Source: Lota lota (Eukaryota > Chordata > Actinopteri > Gadiformes > Lotidae). Taken from it: a DNA stretch of 64,000 nt. The notes under the pieces were generated by a model. The model was given only the letters and a program-made list of their open reading frames with translations, made no database searches and had not been told where the DNA came from. Location of the stretch: contig JACYXH010000826.1 in NCBI GenBank assembly GCA_026745465.1, forward strand, positions 4,938,724-5,002,723. The letters run 5' to 3'. The position numbers were made by a program, and so were the translations under genes. This document shows, piece after piece, positions 23,791 to 35,238 of this stretch. The stretch's first letter is position 1, and the number at the start of each line of letters is the position of its first letter.

Positions 23791-24230
23791 TGACAGAATT
23801 ACACACAGTGAGATTAAGAGAGATTTGTGGCAGAGAGTGAGAGACTGAGGGGGTGAACAGAGAGAAATCTGTACATAGCGTACTGTACATCATGTATGTG
23901 TATCTATTGGGTGATTAAATGTGTCAGTTTTGTTTTGCTTTAAGGATTCCATATGCTGATGGAATATGGCGGTATCAACGATAGAAAACGATAAACACTG
24001 AACCATTTTATTAACCACAACTATCGCTATGTAAATCTAAGTGGCAGAGATAGTTAAAACTAATTGAAATAATGAAAGTGGTACAGTTTGCAAAATTAAA
24101 TAAAATCTGTATAGTTTTCTGATTTCGGTATATATTATCATAATTATCGCTATGTATATCAAAGTGCTACAGTTAGCTTGCCTTATTTTACCAATGTATA
24201 ATGCTCTATGTCTAACCATGTTTACTAGAC

Positions 24231-24300
24231 CAGTGGTTTCCAACCTTCGACTTATGTGTACAACTAAACTGTCACCTTTCGCAGACCACTTCAAATGCAA
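24231..24300 (+). mobile_element. left end of a hAT-like non-autonomous element (fragment)
   Basis: CAGTGGTTTCCAACCTTCGA at 24231 resembles the CAGTGGTTC(C/T)CAA-type terminus common in hAT MITEs. No matching right end was found nearby. Confidence 0.35.
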
Positions 24301-24594
24301 ACGTAATTATTTTATATATACACATGCAGTGGCTGAGCAAAGTGCCAGCGTCCCCTTTATACATTATTATTAATATTACTGCAAGAAGACCATGGCCAGT
24401 GGGAAACAGTGGAAAGGAAAAGTCAGCAACGCTGCTTATGTTCCCGGTGTGTTTATTTCGCAACCCCAAATGAACACATAATATCAATGGAAAACATAAC
24501 AATGGAAAACATTTGATGAAATTCACAAAGCGACACTATTTTTTGAATAATAAGCCATAATAAATAATAACAACAACAACAACAATTAAGGACA

Positions 24595-24840
24595 GGAATT
24601 GATAATGACCTCACGATATGATATTGCAACGATTTCTGAGTGCCGATACGATATGTACTGCTATTGTGTAAATATTACGATATGAAATTGGGATTTTTTT
24701 GGGGCTTGTTATTTTTCTGTTGTTTGACGTTGGGGGTTCCGGTTCTACAGGTCTGCCATTATTTTTTAAATGAACGTGGCCAATCAAAAAATAACATAGT
24801 TCAACAAACAAAATGACTATTGTGGAATACACTTTAGCGC
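24595..24840. mobile_element. degenerate dispersed repeat with CGATA-rich words
   Basis: TGACCTCACGATATGATATT, GTGCCGATACGATATG and ATTACGATATGAAATTG occur close together. Sequence of this style is common in dispersed fish DNA-element relics. No ends or coding frames are visible and the family is not assigned. Confidence 0.35.
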
Positions 24841-24883
24841 CCTCTGTGGGATGGTACCATTATTTAGCTTCCACTAAGAGAAC

Positions 24884-24982
24884 ATTGTGATTTGTAGTCT
24901 ACATTCAATTGTTATAATTTTATTTATAATTTACTATAAATAAAATTATAATAATTGAATGTAAGCTACAAATATACACAAT
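24884..24982. repeat. foldback (long inverted repeat), MITE-like
   Basis: ATTGTGATTTGTAG...CTACATTCAATT and then a T/A-rich arm on the left is mirrored on the right by AATTGAATGTAAGCTACAAA and ACACAAT. The arms are about 40 bp with a loop of only a few bases, so the segment could form a stable hairpin. Confidence 0.8.
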
Positions 24983-25106
24983 ATAAGCAAAGATTCCCGC
25001 TTCTCACGTTTTCCCCCACCCCTAATCTCGATGTATGATAGAAATATGGGGTTAAAAGAAGAGGAGCAGAGAGACAGATGGAGAGGAACGAGGGAGTTTG
25101 AATACA

Positions 25107-25170
25107 GAAGGTGCGTGTGTGTGACGTGTGTGTGTGTGTCTGTGTGTGTGTCTGTGTGTGTGTGTGTGTG
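25107..25170. repeat. (GT)n microsatellite with TC interruptions
   Basis: GTGTGTGTGTCT blocks repeated three times. Confidence 0.92.
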
Positions 25171-25501
25171 ATTTAGGAGTTCGAGGAGTAACCTTCGGGT
25201 TCACAGCGGGCCGTGGTTCCTCATTGATTGATCATACACACCAACTCACATATAATCAGACTCAGACTCTCTCTCGCTCTCTCACATTGTGTGGAGGTCT
25301 ACACCTTTTCCATGCCTCAGGGTGAGACTCAGTGATAGAGATGCTCAGGTAAACAGGGAGATGGATTGTGGTATTCTTGCCTAGGCATATATTTGGTAGC
25401 GATTTATGTATTCTATGACAGAGACCGGATTACTCCATATATGACGAGAGCTCACTTCCGTTCACACAATGCGTGTTTAAGTGTTTGTGTGTATGTGTCG
25501 A

Positions 25502-26115
25502 TATGTGTGTTTGTTTGTATAGAGAGAGAAAGAGAAAATGAGAGGTGGAGAGGGAGAGAGAGCGAGAGAGAGAGAGAGAGAAGGAGGGAGGTACAAGTCA
25601 GTATTTCATGGATGGCTGTGTTGCTATGGGAACAAGAGTGGGCTCCGCATTCCCAAAAAGTGTCCTCCCTCCTTCCTTCCTTCTTTCCTTCCCCTCTCTC
25701 TCCCTTCCTCTTTATCTCTCAATCTCTTTCTCTCTATAGCTCTCATCACTTTGTTTCCCTCTCCTTTTCCGCGGCATCTCCCCCACTCCGCACATCTCTG
25801 ATCACATCCCTGTCCACATCTCCCATGTTATCTCTCTCTCTGTCTCTCTCTCTTTCTTCGCTCTCTTTCTCTCTAACACTCACACTCTTTCTGACTTTCT
25901 CTCTTGCTCACTGTTTGGTATCATCCATCTTTTTCCCGCCCCCTCATTCTCTCCCCTCTCTCTCTATCCGCCTCAACTTTTCTTTCACTGCCCCACCATT
26001 GCTCTTCTCTCTCTCTATATATATATATCTTCATCCCTCTCTCCACATAGCTCCCTCCATCTCTACCTCCATCTCCCTCTCTCCAACCCTCTGTCTCTCT
26101 CCATCTCCCCATCTC
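25502..26115. repeat. GA-rich tract followed by CT-rich low-complexity DNA
   Basis: A GA-rich run at 25519-25590 is followed by a polypyrimidine stretch from about 25660 to 26115. The long open frame 25366-26211 is a consequence of this composition. Confidence 0.8.
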
Positions 26116-26547
26116 CATGGCTCCCCATCTCATCCCTGTCATCTCGTCCGTGCCTCTGTCCCTTTAACGCTCACTTATATGCTATTCTTTTCTCGGTTGT
26201 CATGGCGATAGGCTGGGGGCGTGAGGGAGAGAGAGCGAGAGCGAACGAGCGAGCGAGCGAGCGAGAGTGGGCGTATCGGAAGTGACATCTCTTGGGCAGT
26301 AACCTTGTTTCCTGCACGGTGGTGGTGGTGGCGTTGGGGGCGGAGCGGAGCAGCTTGCTGCGTGGCTACACTGCCGCCGTGTGGAGGCGTGGGGTGGTGC
26401 AGTGGGATGGCCGGGCCCAGCCGCGGCAGGGCAGGGTGAATGATCCATAGGTGAGGATACTCTCTCTCTCTCTCCCTCTGTTTCTGATGCTGACTCTGCC
26501 TCTCTCCCCCACACAGACATACATATGCACCACATCCACAGAAACAG

Positions 26548-26708
26548 ACACACACACACACACACACACACACTCACCACACATAGACACAGGTACACAG
26601 ACACATGTACACACATACTTGTACACATAAATCACACAGCCACACAAACACACCACACATACTCAAACTCACCCCCCCCCCCAACACACACACACACACA
26701 AACACACT

Positions 26709-26739
<31 letters not shown>

Positions 26740-26775
26740 ACACACAAACACACACACACACAAACACACACACAG
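26548..26775. repeat. (AC)n-rich region
   Basis: Several AC runs with interruptions, including a C run at 26671-26680 that is followed by AACACACAC. Confidence 0.92.
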
Positions 26776-26910
26776 CACTTTAATCTGTGCCTTCTCAGTA
26801 ATTGATTCTCTTCTTTATGGGTGAAATTGATTTATTGCATCAGTATTGGAGTAATATTAGTCATTAATCATCTAGCTTATAAATACACACTACATAAAGA
26901 GGGCTGTTTG

Positions 26911-26911
<1 letters not shown>

Positions 26912-26967
<56 letters not shown>

Positions 26968-26970
26968 ACA
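26912..26970. repeat. (AC)n microsatellite
   Basis: About 50 bp of perfect AC repeats and then one AT interruption. Confidence 0.96.
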
Positions 26971-27736
26971 TTAAAACCACAGAACTTGAACTTAAAAATA
27001 GGAAATATACTGCGATACAGAGGGGAGTTAAACGGGCTCCTATAGGTTGGATCCCCAACCTTCATTGACATTGCATAGCCCATGTGATCAGGGTGTCATC
27101 ATGGCTCTGTCCGCCTAGCCTCAGTGGATTCTCTAGGGGGGAAAATGTTATGTTTTTCTAATTTCTGTCACATTCACCCTTTATGGCAGGTTTTCCAAAA
27201 CGTTTTTTACATTGTTTTTGCCTTTATTTCTGTACTAACGTTCATATATTTGTCATTCTGTAGAATTTACGTTCACAAACACATTCCAAGTTGAGCTAAC
27301 TTCATTCGGCCAATGTAGAGTGAGGCCTTGTTGCTACGTTGACTTACACGTCACTTGCAAGGTCTATAACAACCATCGTAGGGTTCTTCCTCTCTCATAA
27401 CATCACACCATTCTAGAAATAGCAGTAGCAATTTCTTCATGTATTTGATTCTGAACCACACAAATTACAGCAAGAAGGCTTGGAATTATCCACACTTTAA
27501 CCATAGATTGTTCCATTTGACTAAACTGATTCATGTATTTCCATTTATTTTGCCTGAATGTATTTGTTTACATAAAAAGTTATGAAACCGTATCACTGTC
27601 GTGCAGAGAGAAGCTACAGAGGAGGTGATACGTGGCATGGCTAATGTGGATGCTAACGAGCTAGCCCTCAGGCTTCTTCACAGAGGGAGAGAGCGTTGCG
27701 TATCACAAACAATGATGTCTGTCCTCAGCAAGAACA

Positions 27737-27801
27737 CCCTCCTCCTCCTCCTCCTCCTCCTCCTCCTCCTCCTCCTCCTCCTCCTCCTCCTCCTCCTCCT
27801 C
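27737..27801. repeat. (CCT)21 trinucleotide microsatellite
   Basis: A perfect CCT/CTC run of about 65 bp. It yields poly-Leu or poly-Arg in translations and is intronic. Confidence 0.97.
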
Positions 27802-28035
27802 AAGGCCCTGTGGAACCTAACTGCTGACACTGTGACCCCCGCTGACCTCCAACGTCCCCCCCCCCACACACACACACCTCCCCCCTGTCTTGCTGACTCA
27901 GCAGAAAGAGAAGGACTCCTTACATGTCAGCCTCTGACTCAGAGTTTTCACTGCCCTCTGCATCCTAATGAGCAGGAACACACACACGTAGTTACACGCA
28001 GGTGTATACACACACATATGCAGGTACATGCATAG

Positions 28036-28125
28036 ACACACACACACACACGCACACACTCACACACACACACACATAGTCACACACACGAACACACCAT
28101 GCAGGCACGCACACACACAGACAGT
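28036..28125. repeat. (AC)n-rich microsatellite
   Basis: AC runs with interruptions, adjoining similar sequence from 27980. Confidence 0.9.
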
Positions 28126-28377
28126 GACACATACAGGCACACACCTCCCATCCAAACATAACAGCGGCTCATAACCTAGTATGGATATAGAATATAAAAT
28201 GCTGCAAAGTGTGTGTGTGTGTGTATGTGTATGTGTGTGTTTGTTTATAAATAAACATTAGGCCTGTCTGCTAAAGTAATGACAACATAGATGGAAGGCT
28301 GACCAGTCGTCCTATTGGTCGGACGCCACTTCCTTTGAAAACATGCCAAGGCAGCAGAAACACAAAAAGAGCCCATA

Positions 28378-28550
28378 GAGAGAGAGACAGAGGAAGCAAG
28401 AGAGAGAGAGAGAGAGATGGAGAGAGAGAGCAAGGGAGAGGAGGATACAGAGCGAAACGGAGAGAAGAAGAACAAACACACAAGAAGAAGAAAGGAAAGA
28501 GGGGAGTGGGAGAAAGAAAGACAGAAAGAAAGGGTAGGGGAAAAAGAAAA
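28378..28550. repeat. GA-rich low-complexity DNA
   Basis: AGAGAG runs pass into AAGAAG and GAAAGAAAG words. Confidence 0.88.
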
Positions 28551-28879
28551 GCGGCACATCAGCATTTCTGCCAGCTCCAAATAGTTTCTCTTCATGCCGC
28601 ACAGCGCTCCCCATTCCCCCTGCGTTGGACGGACTGACAGCCAGGACAACCAGCCGGCTTATTGAAATGCTGTCCGCAGTGCTCCTCTCCACCCCTAATA
28701 GGCCCGGGAGGAGGCTAGTGTGGAGGGGGGGGGAGATGAGTGTAGGCAGGTTGGGGATGACTCAGCCCCCGCCCCCAGGTGGATACCTACGGATCATACC
28801 ACCAGACCTGAAGCCTTCAAAGTTTACTTGAGATTCAGCAGCCATGGCAGGGCCCAGGTGTATATACACTTGATAGACA

Positions 28880-28880
<1 letters not shown>

Positions 28881-28957
<77 letters not shown>
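28881..28957. repeat. (GA)n microsatellite
   Basis: A GA run of about 75 bp, nearly perfect. Confidence 0.97.
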
Positions 28958-28961
<4 letters not shown>

Positions 28962-28986
28962 TATGCAGTATGCCTCTGGATGCTTT

Positions 28987-29113
28987 AATCCATCCATCCA
29001 TCCACCCACTTACTCATCCATCCATTTATTCATTCATCCATCCATTCACTTCATACATTGCACCCGTTCACCCACCCACCCACCCACCCACCCACCCACC
29101 AATCCATCCAACT
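28987..29113. repeat. (CATC)n/(CACC)n tetranucleotide repeat
   Basis: ATCC and TTCATC words at 28987-29055 pass into seven or so CACC units at 29069-29101. Confidence 0.93.
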
Positions 29114-29417
29114 CAGTCATTGTTCTCTGGCTCTATTAATACTGCAAAACAGCCCATATTCCTGGCCTCGATTTTCAACATAATATCCTTATAAAGGTTA
29201 TCTTGTCGGTTTGTGTGTGTGTTTGTGTATGTGTTTGTGTGTGCACATCTCTGCTCGTACAATGCAACCTCATCAAGTGTCTTCAAGTAACACATTTCAA
29301 CCATCCCATTTGAGGGGAAAATTTACTTCTGGTGTCTGCGCCATCCAGTCATGCTTCATGTGGGTGATTATGCACATAGTTGTCCACCAGATGATCCATC
29401 GCCACAAATTCTGAGGC

Positions 29418-29662
29418 ATCTGGTGATCTTTACAATGGGAAGATCACCAGATCTTTACAACGGGAAGATCAACATATCTGTATAATGGAAAGATAACCAG
29501 ATCTTTATAATGCAAAGACACCAGATCTTTACAATATGAAGATCACCATTTTTTATAATTGTGAGATCACCAGATCTTTACAATGTGAAGATCACCAGAT
29601 CATTCCAATGTGAAGATCACCAGATCTCTACAATGTGAAGATCACTAGATCTTTACAATGTC
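29418..29662. repeat. 25-bp minisatellite, about 10 copies
   Basis: The unit is GATCACCAGATCTTTACAAT followed by GTGAA. Copies become more alike towards the right end (29560-29660). Each unit carries two GATC sites. Confidence 0.92.
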
Positions 29663-30147
29663 TTTAATAAATCTGCTTCATGTTTCCGTTGGGAGCAGGA
29701 AACACCAAGCCAGCCAATCACAGCCCTTGCAGCCTTCTGTGGCCCTGACGTGTAGTTAAATTTTTGGAGAGGTGCATGGAGGGTGTCCTCAGTGGGCTAC
29801 TCAGGTGATGTAGAGAGCCGGCGGCTATACAACACAGGAGTATAATTCAGCCTTAATAAACCCTGCCACAAGGCTCCCAACACTGCACACTTTAGCACGT
29901 GGTGGGAGGGAATAATAACCGGTCACTCTCATTAAGGACCATGCTCCACATTGCATTGACATGCTTTGGACAGACTTCATTGAAAATTGTTTAGAAACAA
30001 ATTTATATTTCAGCAGCCCAGCCCATAATTTAAACATGGTGCCAGTGATATGCCACAGCGCTACTAAAGGCTCCCTGTTGTGATTTACTGTTCTGAATGG
30101 GGATAATATGGTGGTGTTCTGGGTCCTGTAGCAGTGTCACTGACTAC

Positions 30148-30235
30148 CGATAGAGAGAGAGGGAAAGAGTGAGAGAGAGGGACAGAGAGCAAGAGAGAGA
30201 GAGAAACACAGAAAGAGAGAGATAGAGAGGGACAG
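30148..30235. repeat. GA-rich microsatellite
   Basis: GAGAGA runs with GGGACAGAGA interruptions. Confidence 0.88.
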
Positions 30236-30344
30236 AGATATTTAGAATATCAGAAAAAAATATTACGTTGCATAGAAAGAGACCAATTGTTTTTGACAGG
30301 GTGGTAAAGCTGCAGTGCTTTGTATGTCAGGATTCTCCCTCATT

Positions 30345-30740
30345 CACTGTGAGGAGGAGAGGAGGAGGAGGATGAAGAGGGAAGAGGGGAAGGAGGAGAG
30401 AGGGTGGATAGGAGAAGAATAACTACAGGGAAGGGGAAGAGGTTGGAATTGGGAGGAGATGAGGAAGAATGGAGTGGAGAGGGTAGGAAAGGAAGAGGAG
30501 GAGAGGAAAGGGGTAGAGGAAGAGAAGGAGGAGAGGAAAGGGAGAGATGTGTATGGGGAGGAGAGGAGGAGGAGGGGAGAGGATAGGAGAGGAAGAGGAG
30601 GAGGAAAGGAAAGGAGGGGAGGAGAGGAAGGGGAAGTTGGATTGGGGAGGAGGGGAGATTCAGGAGGACAAAGAGAGGAGGATGAGGTGGTGAGAAATGA
30701 AATTAAAGGAGAGAAAGAGAGATTGGGTGAAGGAGATAAA
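30345..30740. repeat. polypurine GA/GGA-rich low-complexity DNA
   Basis: About 400 bp of almost pure purine on the + strand, with GAGGAGGAG and GGAAAGG words. Open frames of 60-119 codons here are compositional. Confidence 0.88.
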
Positions 30741-32215
30741 AAGGAGAGAGACAGAGTCCCCGGTGGTTCTCTCAGCAGAGCTGATTTCCGTCCGCAAACA
30801 GTGACATGTGTCGAGTAGTATCCGGTTGATAAAAGGGTCGAGGGTCGTTGTCACCAAGACTCTGTGTCAACTGCTGACCTGATGGATACACTGATGCACT
30901 GTCAGCATAATGGAACCAATAAATGATACTGTGAGTGTGTGCCTATTCAAAACTAGTATGTGTGCCTTTGAGAAAGGATGTGCGTGTGCAACTGAGGAAA
31001 TATGACTTGGTAGGACTCCATACAAAGAGTTTAATCAAACAGGAATTACAAATCGTTTTCCTGTAAACAAGGAAGACACAAGGAATATGAGAACCTTTCA
31101 TGTTTGGTTTTATCTAGATCAAGTCAAAGGGTTATTCACGGGAGGCCTCAGAAATACAGCGTGGAATATAACAGAGAAAAGTGTATTTCAAAGTATTGCT
31201 AGTAATCTGGGAGGGTAGTAGCCGGGTGCAGCTTTATGTAACGTAACGTTAGCCACACAATAATGACATGAAATTACGTCTGAGCAGTTTGTACTTATTA
31301 CTATACTATTATTACTATACTTACTTATTATTATTGTACTATTACTCTGTTGCTCACCCCAAAAAAAGTGAATTCTCTATCACAAACGAGTGCACTGATT
31401 TCTGTTGCATGAGACTGATTAAGTATTTTGGGAATCAGTCTCGCCTGGGTTGTTGTTTCCAGGCCATTGGTAGTCTCTTGCCTGTGTCTGATTGGATGTT
31501 TCTTTTTGGCCAACATTCGATCAGGTCAAACGTAAGGGGCACGGACAAGAGTACTTCATGAATTGCCGAATAGGAATAAGTATTAGGGATGACACTAATT
31601 ATTATCATTATATGATAATATCATTATTATCAATATATGCCTGTATGTATTATTCCAATGTATCCATTGCAATTGTGTATCATTGTAGTCCTGAACATGC
31701 ATTTATTAAATACGTTTGTTGTTGGACCGTACAACTAATGTAGAAATGTGTTGTAAAATGTCCACACTACCTGTCAGAAACAATTCAGTGTAAGGTTGTG
31801 GTAATAACACAGTATTGTCTACATTAATGACAATAGTACAGGGAACTACTTTAGGATTCCCTGCAGTGCTCAGTCTTCAGGCACTTTGTGCAGGTGTTAT
31901 CAAATGTGTTCCAACTGTCAGCTGATCCCGGTGTTATTTATGAGCACGTGCATTGGCATGAGCGCGTGCACTTGTGCGTGACCATGTGCACTCACAAGCA
32001 CATGCACATGCCATGTCTCAACCCTGCAACCAAATGTGCCTGACTGATCCTGTTCCTTCCTGCTTCCTTTCCTCTCTTCTTCCTCCCCATCCCACCTCCA
32101 TTTCTCCTCCACCACCCCTCCTCCATTTGTGATCCCCTCCCTCTCTCCTCGCTCTCTCATCCTCATCCCCTCCCTTCCTCTCTCCCCCTCCCTTCCCCCC
32201 TCCGTCACCCTCCAG

Positions 32216-32469
32216 ATGCGAGGTGTGCTGCCCCCCCCTCTTATCATCACCACCGCCATCATCGCTCCCACCTCCCGCCGTTCCACGCTCCCTCCTACGA
32301 CGCACCTGCGCACGAGCGTCCCATCTACGATCGCCCCTCGCACGCCCGTCCTGCCTTCGAACGCCCTTCGCACGACCACCCGGTCTACGATCGCCCCACG
32401 CACGACCCCTGGAACCCTCGTCTCTGCGTGATCTCCGGAAATCAGCTCTACATGTTGGACCAGGAGGAG
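32216..32469 (+). CDS. syngap1: syngap1 coding exon 2: His-rich segment, 4x decapeptide repeat, start of PH region
   Basis: The exon begins with AT completing the Asp codon from exon 1 and ends at GAG before donor GTACCG (32470), in phase 0. The frame reads DARCAAPPSYHHHRHHRSHL, then four 10-residue units containing Y/F-D/E-R/A-P (32296-32415), then PWNPRLCVISGNQLYMLDQE and a final E. Mammalian SYNGAP1 has a single YDRPGWNPR followed by FCIISGNQLLMLDEDE at this point, so the last 20 or so residues are clearly orthologous and mark the N-terminal edge of the PH domain, which helps membrane targeting. The preceding repeats are an expansion. Two other frames are also open across the exon, because of its composition, and lack homology. 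The cytoplasmic protein's Ras-GAP catalytic domain is encoded downstream, outside the window. Confidence 0.9.
32296..32415 (+). repeat. in-frame 30-bp minisatellite, 4 copies, inside syngap1 exon 2
   Basis: Units start at 32296, 32326, 32356 and 32386. They encode YDAPAHERPI, YDRPSHARPA, FERPSHDHPV and YDRPTHDPWN. Every unit is exactly 30 bp, so the reading frame is kept. The fourth unit runs directly into the conserved WNPR of the PH region. Confidence 0.92.
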
Positions 32470-32504
32470 GTACCGTTTTAAACGTACTACCAACATGTGT
32501 GCGC

Positions 32505-32577
32505 ACACACCTACACACACACACACACATACACACACACATACACACACACACACACACACATACACACACGTCTT
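32505..32577. repeat. (AC)n microsatellite just downstream of exon 2
   Basis: AC runs with AT interruptions, starting 36 bp after the exon 2 end. Confidence 0.95.
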
Positions 32578-33374
32578 GCCTGCTAGTGAGCATACATGGA
32601 TACAAGCATGGGCTCCACACTTGGTGGTGGAATTGCTATCCTAGTTACTATCTTAACTAACAAGCAGACAGACAATATAATACAGCAGACAGGGCAAACA
32701 AAACTGCAAATACACAAAGTGTAATGAGACATGGGAAACATATAATTAGGGAGAACCGGAAACACCAGGTCGGGTAAAGTATTGTGTTTTCATCCATTGT
32801 ACTTGGAACTCTGAAGAAACGACCTCACACACGCAAAAGTGCAATGGAATGGTCATTCATGTTGGAATTCCAAGTTGGAAACTCAAGCAAGATCCATCTA
32901 GCCCACGTCCGCCGACATAAACCCACCTGACGTCACATCAATATGGCGGTGCAAACAGTGAACAAGCAGAATGACCTTTTCATAAATTTTTACATGATGT
33001 AGTATTTGTGTTGTGAAAAGTGCTGTAATAACTTTGTAGACGCCGTTTCCATTTCCATTCAGTTGATTTATGCTTGATATAAATCTTTGCGAGCTTGCGG
33101 TACTAGTCTACTCCTGTTTCTTTGAAAGTGAGCTAATCTGTCAAATCAACTGCTGTAGTGTTGGATTGGAATGAAACCCAGCATGTGATGGCCCTCCATC
33201 GAACATGATTGCCCATGCATGCTCTAGGTGGATAGGTAAAGGGTATCAAAGAACAGAACATTTTGTAAAATTGAATTATTTTGTTATACACCGTTTCTCT
33301 TCACGAATGCCGCTGTGGCTATTGATACAGGTCCTCAGTAGATGCTTGTGAAGTTCAGAGACTGAAGTTCAGAG

Positions 33375-33765
33375 ACAGCTACTAGCTTCACGTGCCAGCT
33401 ACTATGTTCACGTGGCAGTTACTAGCTTCACATAGCAGCTACTGGCTTCACGTAGCAGCTACTAGCTTCACATAGCAGACACTAGCTTAATCGAGCAGTT
33501 ACTAGCTTCAAATAGCAGCTACTGGCTTCACGTAGCAGCTACTAGCTTCACATAGCAGACACTAGCTTAATCGAGCAGTTACTAGCTTCAAATAGCAGTT
33601 ACTGGGTTCACGTAGCAGCTACTAGCTTCACATAGCAGATACTAGCTTAATCTAGCAGTTACTAGCTTCAAATAGCAGTTACTGGGTTCACGTAGCAGCT
33701 ACTAGCTTCACGTAGCAGCTACAATCTTAATCTACCAATTATTGGCTTCACATAGCAGCTATAGT
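33375..33765. repeat. 20-bp minisatellite with 80-bp higher-order organisation
   Basis: The monomer is ACTAGCTTCACATAGCAGCT-like. ACTGGCTTCACGTAGCAGCT or its ACTGGGTTCA variant appears at 33441, 33521, 33601 and 33681, exactly 80 bp apart. Between them lie the same ordered variants, including a distinctive ACTAGCTTAATCGAGCAGTT (TCTAGCAGTT in the later set). Confidence 0.95.
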
Positions 33766-35194
33766 TCCACAGTTCTGGGATTCTAGAGTGTCTTTAGGTA
33801 ACACTAACCAACTAAACATCAGTCATATGGCTTTGGCAGTTCTTGGATAGCCTTGCCTGAATTTAGGCGGTTTTGCTCCGAGGGAATTGGTGATGGAGGG
33901 TGGGCTTTGCTGTGGAGGACCATTCTTGAGTGAGGGAATAATTAAATTCATCAGTGATTTGGGGATTTGTTAATTACTTTTCTAATGAATTATGTCTAAT
34001 TCTTAGCATGTATTGAGTCTGTACTCTGTAAATCATTCCTTTAGATCTCTTAGTCTCTCTCATTATGATGGAAATATTATTTCCCACCCCTTATAGTCAT
34101 ATCAAAATTATAACCAATGATTTATTTTATTTGTTTATAACCTTCAGCGACATCGGGGAGATGATCTTTAATGGGTCATAGCTGTGTCTGCTATTTCTGC
34201 CACCGTTTTCCACACAGCTTAAACGCTTTGCACAAGGGCACTATGTCATGGGAAAGAGTATTTTCAGTCATTGAACCCCCATTTTAACAGTCCCAGTGGG
34301 GGTTCTTCCACCTACTGTATAGTGTGTCAGTGTGTCACCGAGGCATGTGGTCGAACAGATTCATATGATTGTGTTGGTGTGTTGTAGGTGTTCATTGTTA
34401 TGTTTGTGTCTGGATCTGTGTCTTTTCAGGGTTAATTTATTTTTAAATGTTCCATATTTCCTTTAACAGAACTACAAAAAAATTTTAATTCCTTCCTTTC
34501 CTTACAATTCCTAACAATTCCTGAAAAATGCCGATATTTCTGGTTACATTTACACTACATTCATGTAATGATATACAGTCAAGACACTATTATCCAAATA
34601 GACTAACAGTTGAGGCTGAGAACAATCATAAACCAAGCATTTTATCAATATTAAGATTAAGATACCAAAATGTAAATGTACTCTGCATTCAGTATATTCA
34701 CATTTACATCTTACGTAGCTAGTAAGAATCAGAAACGGAGAGCTGGCCGGAGGATAATGTGTGTATATCTGGCTGCACCTGTTGCTATCTTTGACATCTC
34801 ATCTGACTTCCCAGGCCAGGAGGTGGTACTGTTTCCTAGCTTTCCACCAAAAGCGTCTTCCTATTGTGTTCTGCATTCTAACATAATAAGCATGTTGATA
34901 GAAGTTCCGTGTGAACAGGGCTGCCAATACCCTCTAATCGCTCAGAGGATTCGAGTGCTCCACTGCGCTAATAAAGGAGCGCTAAGCTAAGGTAAATTAA
35001 TCAAACGCCTGTCCCTGTTTAATTGAGCCAAGAAGAGTGTATAGCTTTGGACTTTGACTGGGATTGGAGCAGCGGGCAGATGAACTGATAGTGGTCCGCT
35101 CCGGATGAGAGGCATTAAATATTCATGGCTGTCACTCACCTCACGAAGGGAGCGCACTCTACGCTCTCTCTCGCACCCTCTGTCTGTCTTTTAT

Positions 35195-35198
35195 CATG

Positions 35199-35236
<38 letters not shown>
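35195..35236. repeat. (CT)n microsatellite
   Basis: A CT run with one TTT interruption. Confidence 0.92.

Positions 35237-35238
<2 letters not shown>

Larger units (their letters stand above)
5268..32215 (+). other. syngap1: syngap1 intron 1 (26,948 bp)
   Basis: It starts with donor GTAAGC at 5268 and ends with acceptor CCCTCCAG at 32215 (phase 1). It is dominated by simple repeats, minisatellites and small mobile-element relics, listed separately. Stretches in which I recognise nothing beyond short AT-rich or unique sequence: 5690-6356, 6525-7400, 10100-10580, 10700-11150, 11340-12240, 13580-14680, 14740-16080, 17130-18420, 18570-19540, 19600-20400, 20500-22380, 22650-23400, 23800-24220, 26980-27730, 29670-30140 and 30745-32100. 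No additional coding exon was identified; small alternative exons cannot be excluded by eye. Confidence 0.75.

Noticed and set aside
25366-26628. Long frames with poly-Ser/Leu or Cys/Val runs
   Set aside because: CT-rich and AC-rich low-complexity sequence explains them.
27601-28035. 144-codon frame with a poly-Leu stretch resembling a signal peptide
   Set aside because: The Leu run is the (CCT)21 microsatellite and the rest is intronic with AC repeats; no homology seen.
31918-32660. Open frames on the minus strand (216 and 200 codons) and in a second + frame over syngap1 exon 2
   Set aside because: They are shadows of exon 2 and the flanking AC and CT repeats. Only the frame with NPRLCVISGNQLYMLD shows homology and has matching splice phases.
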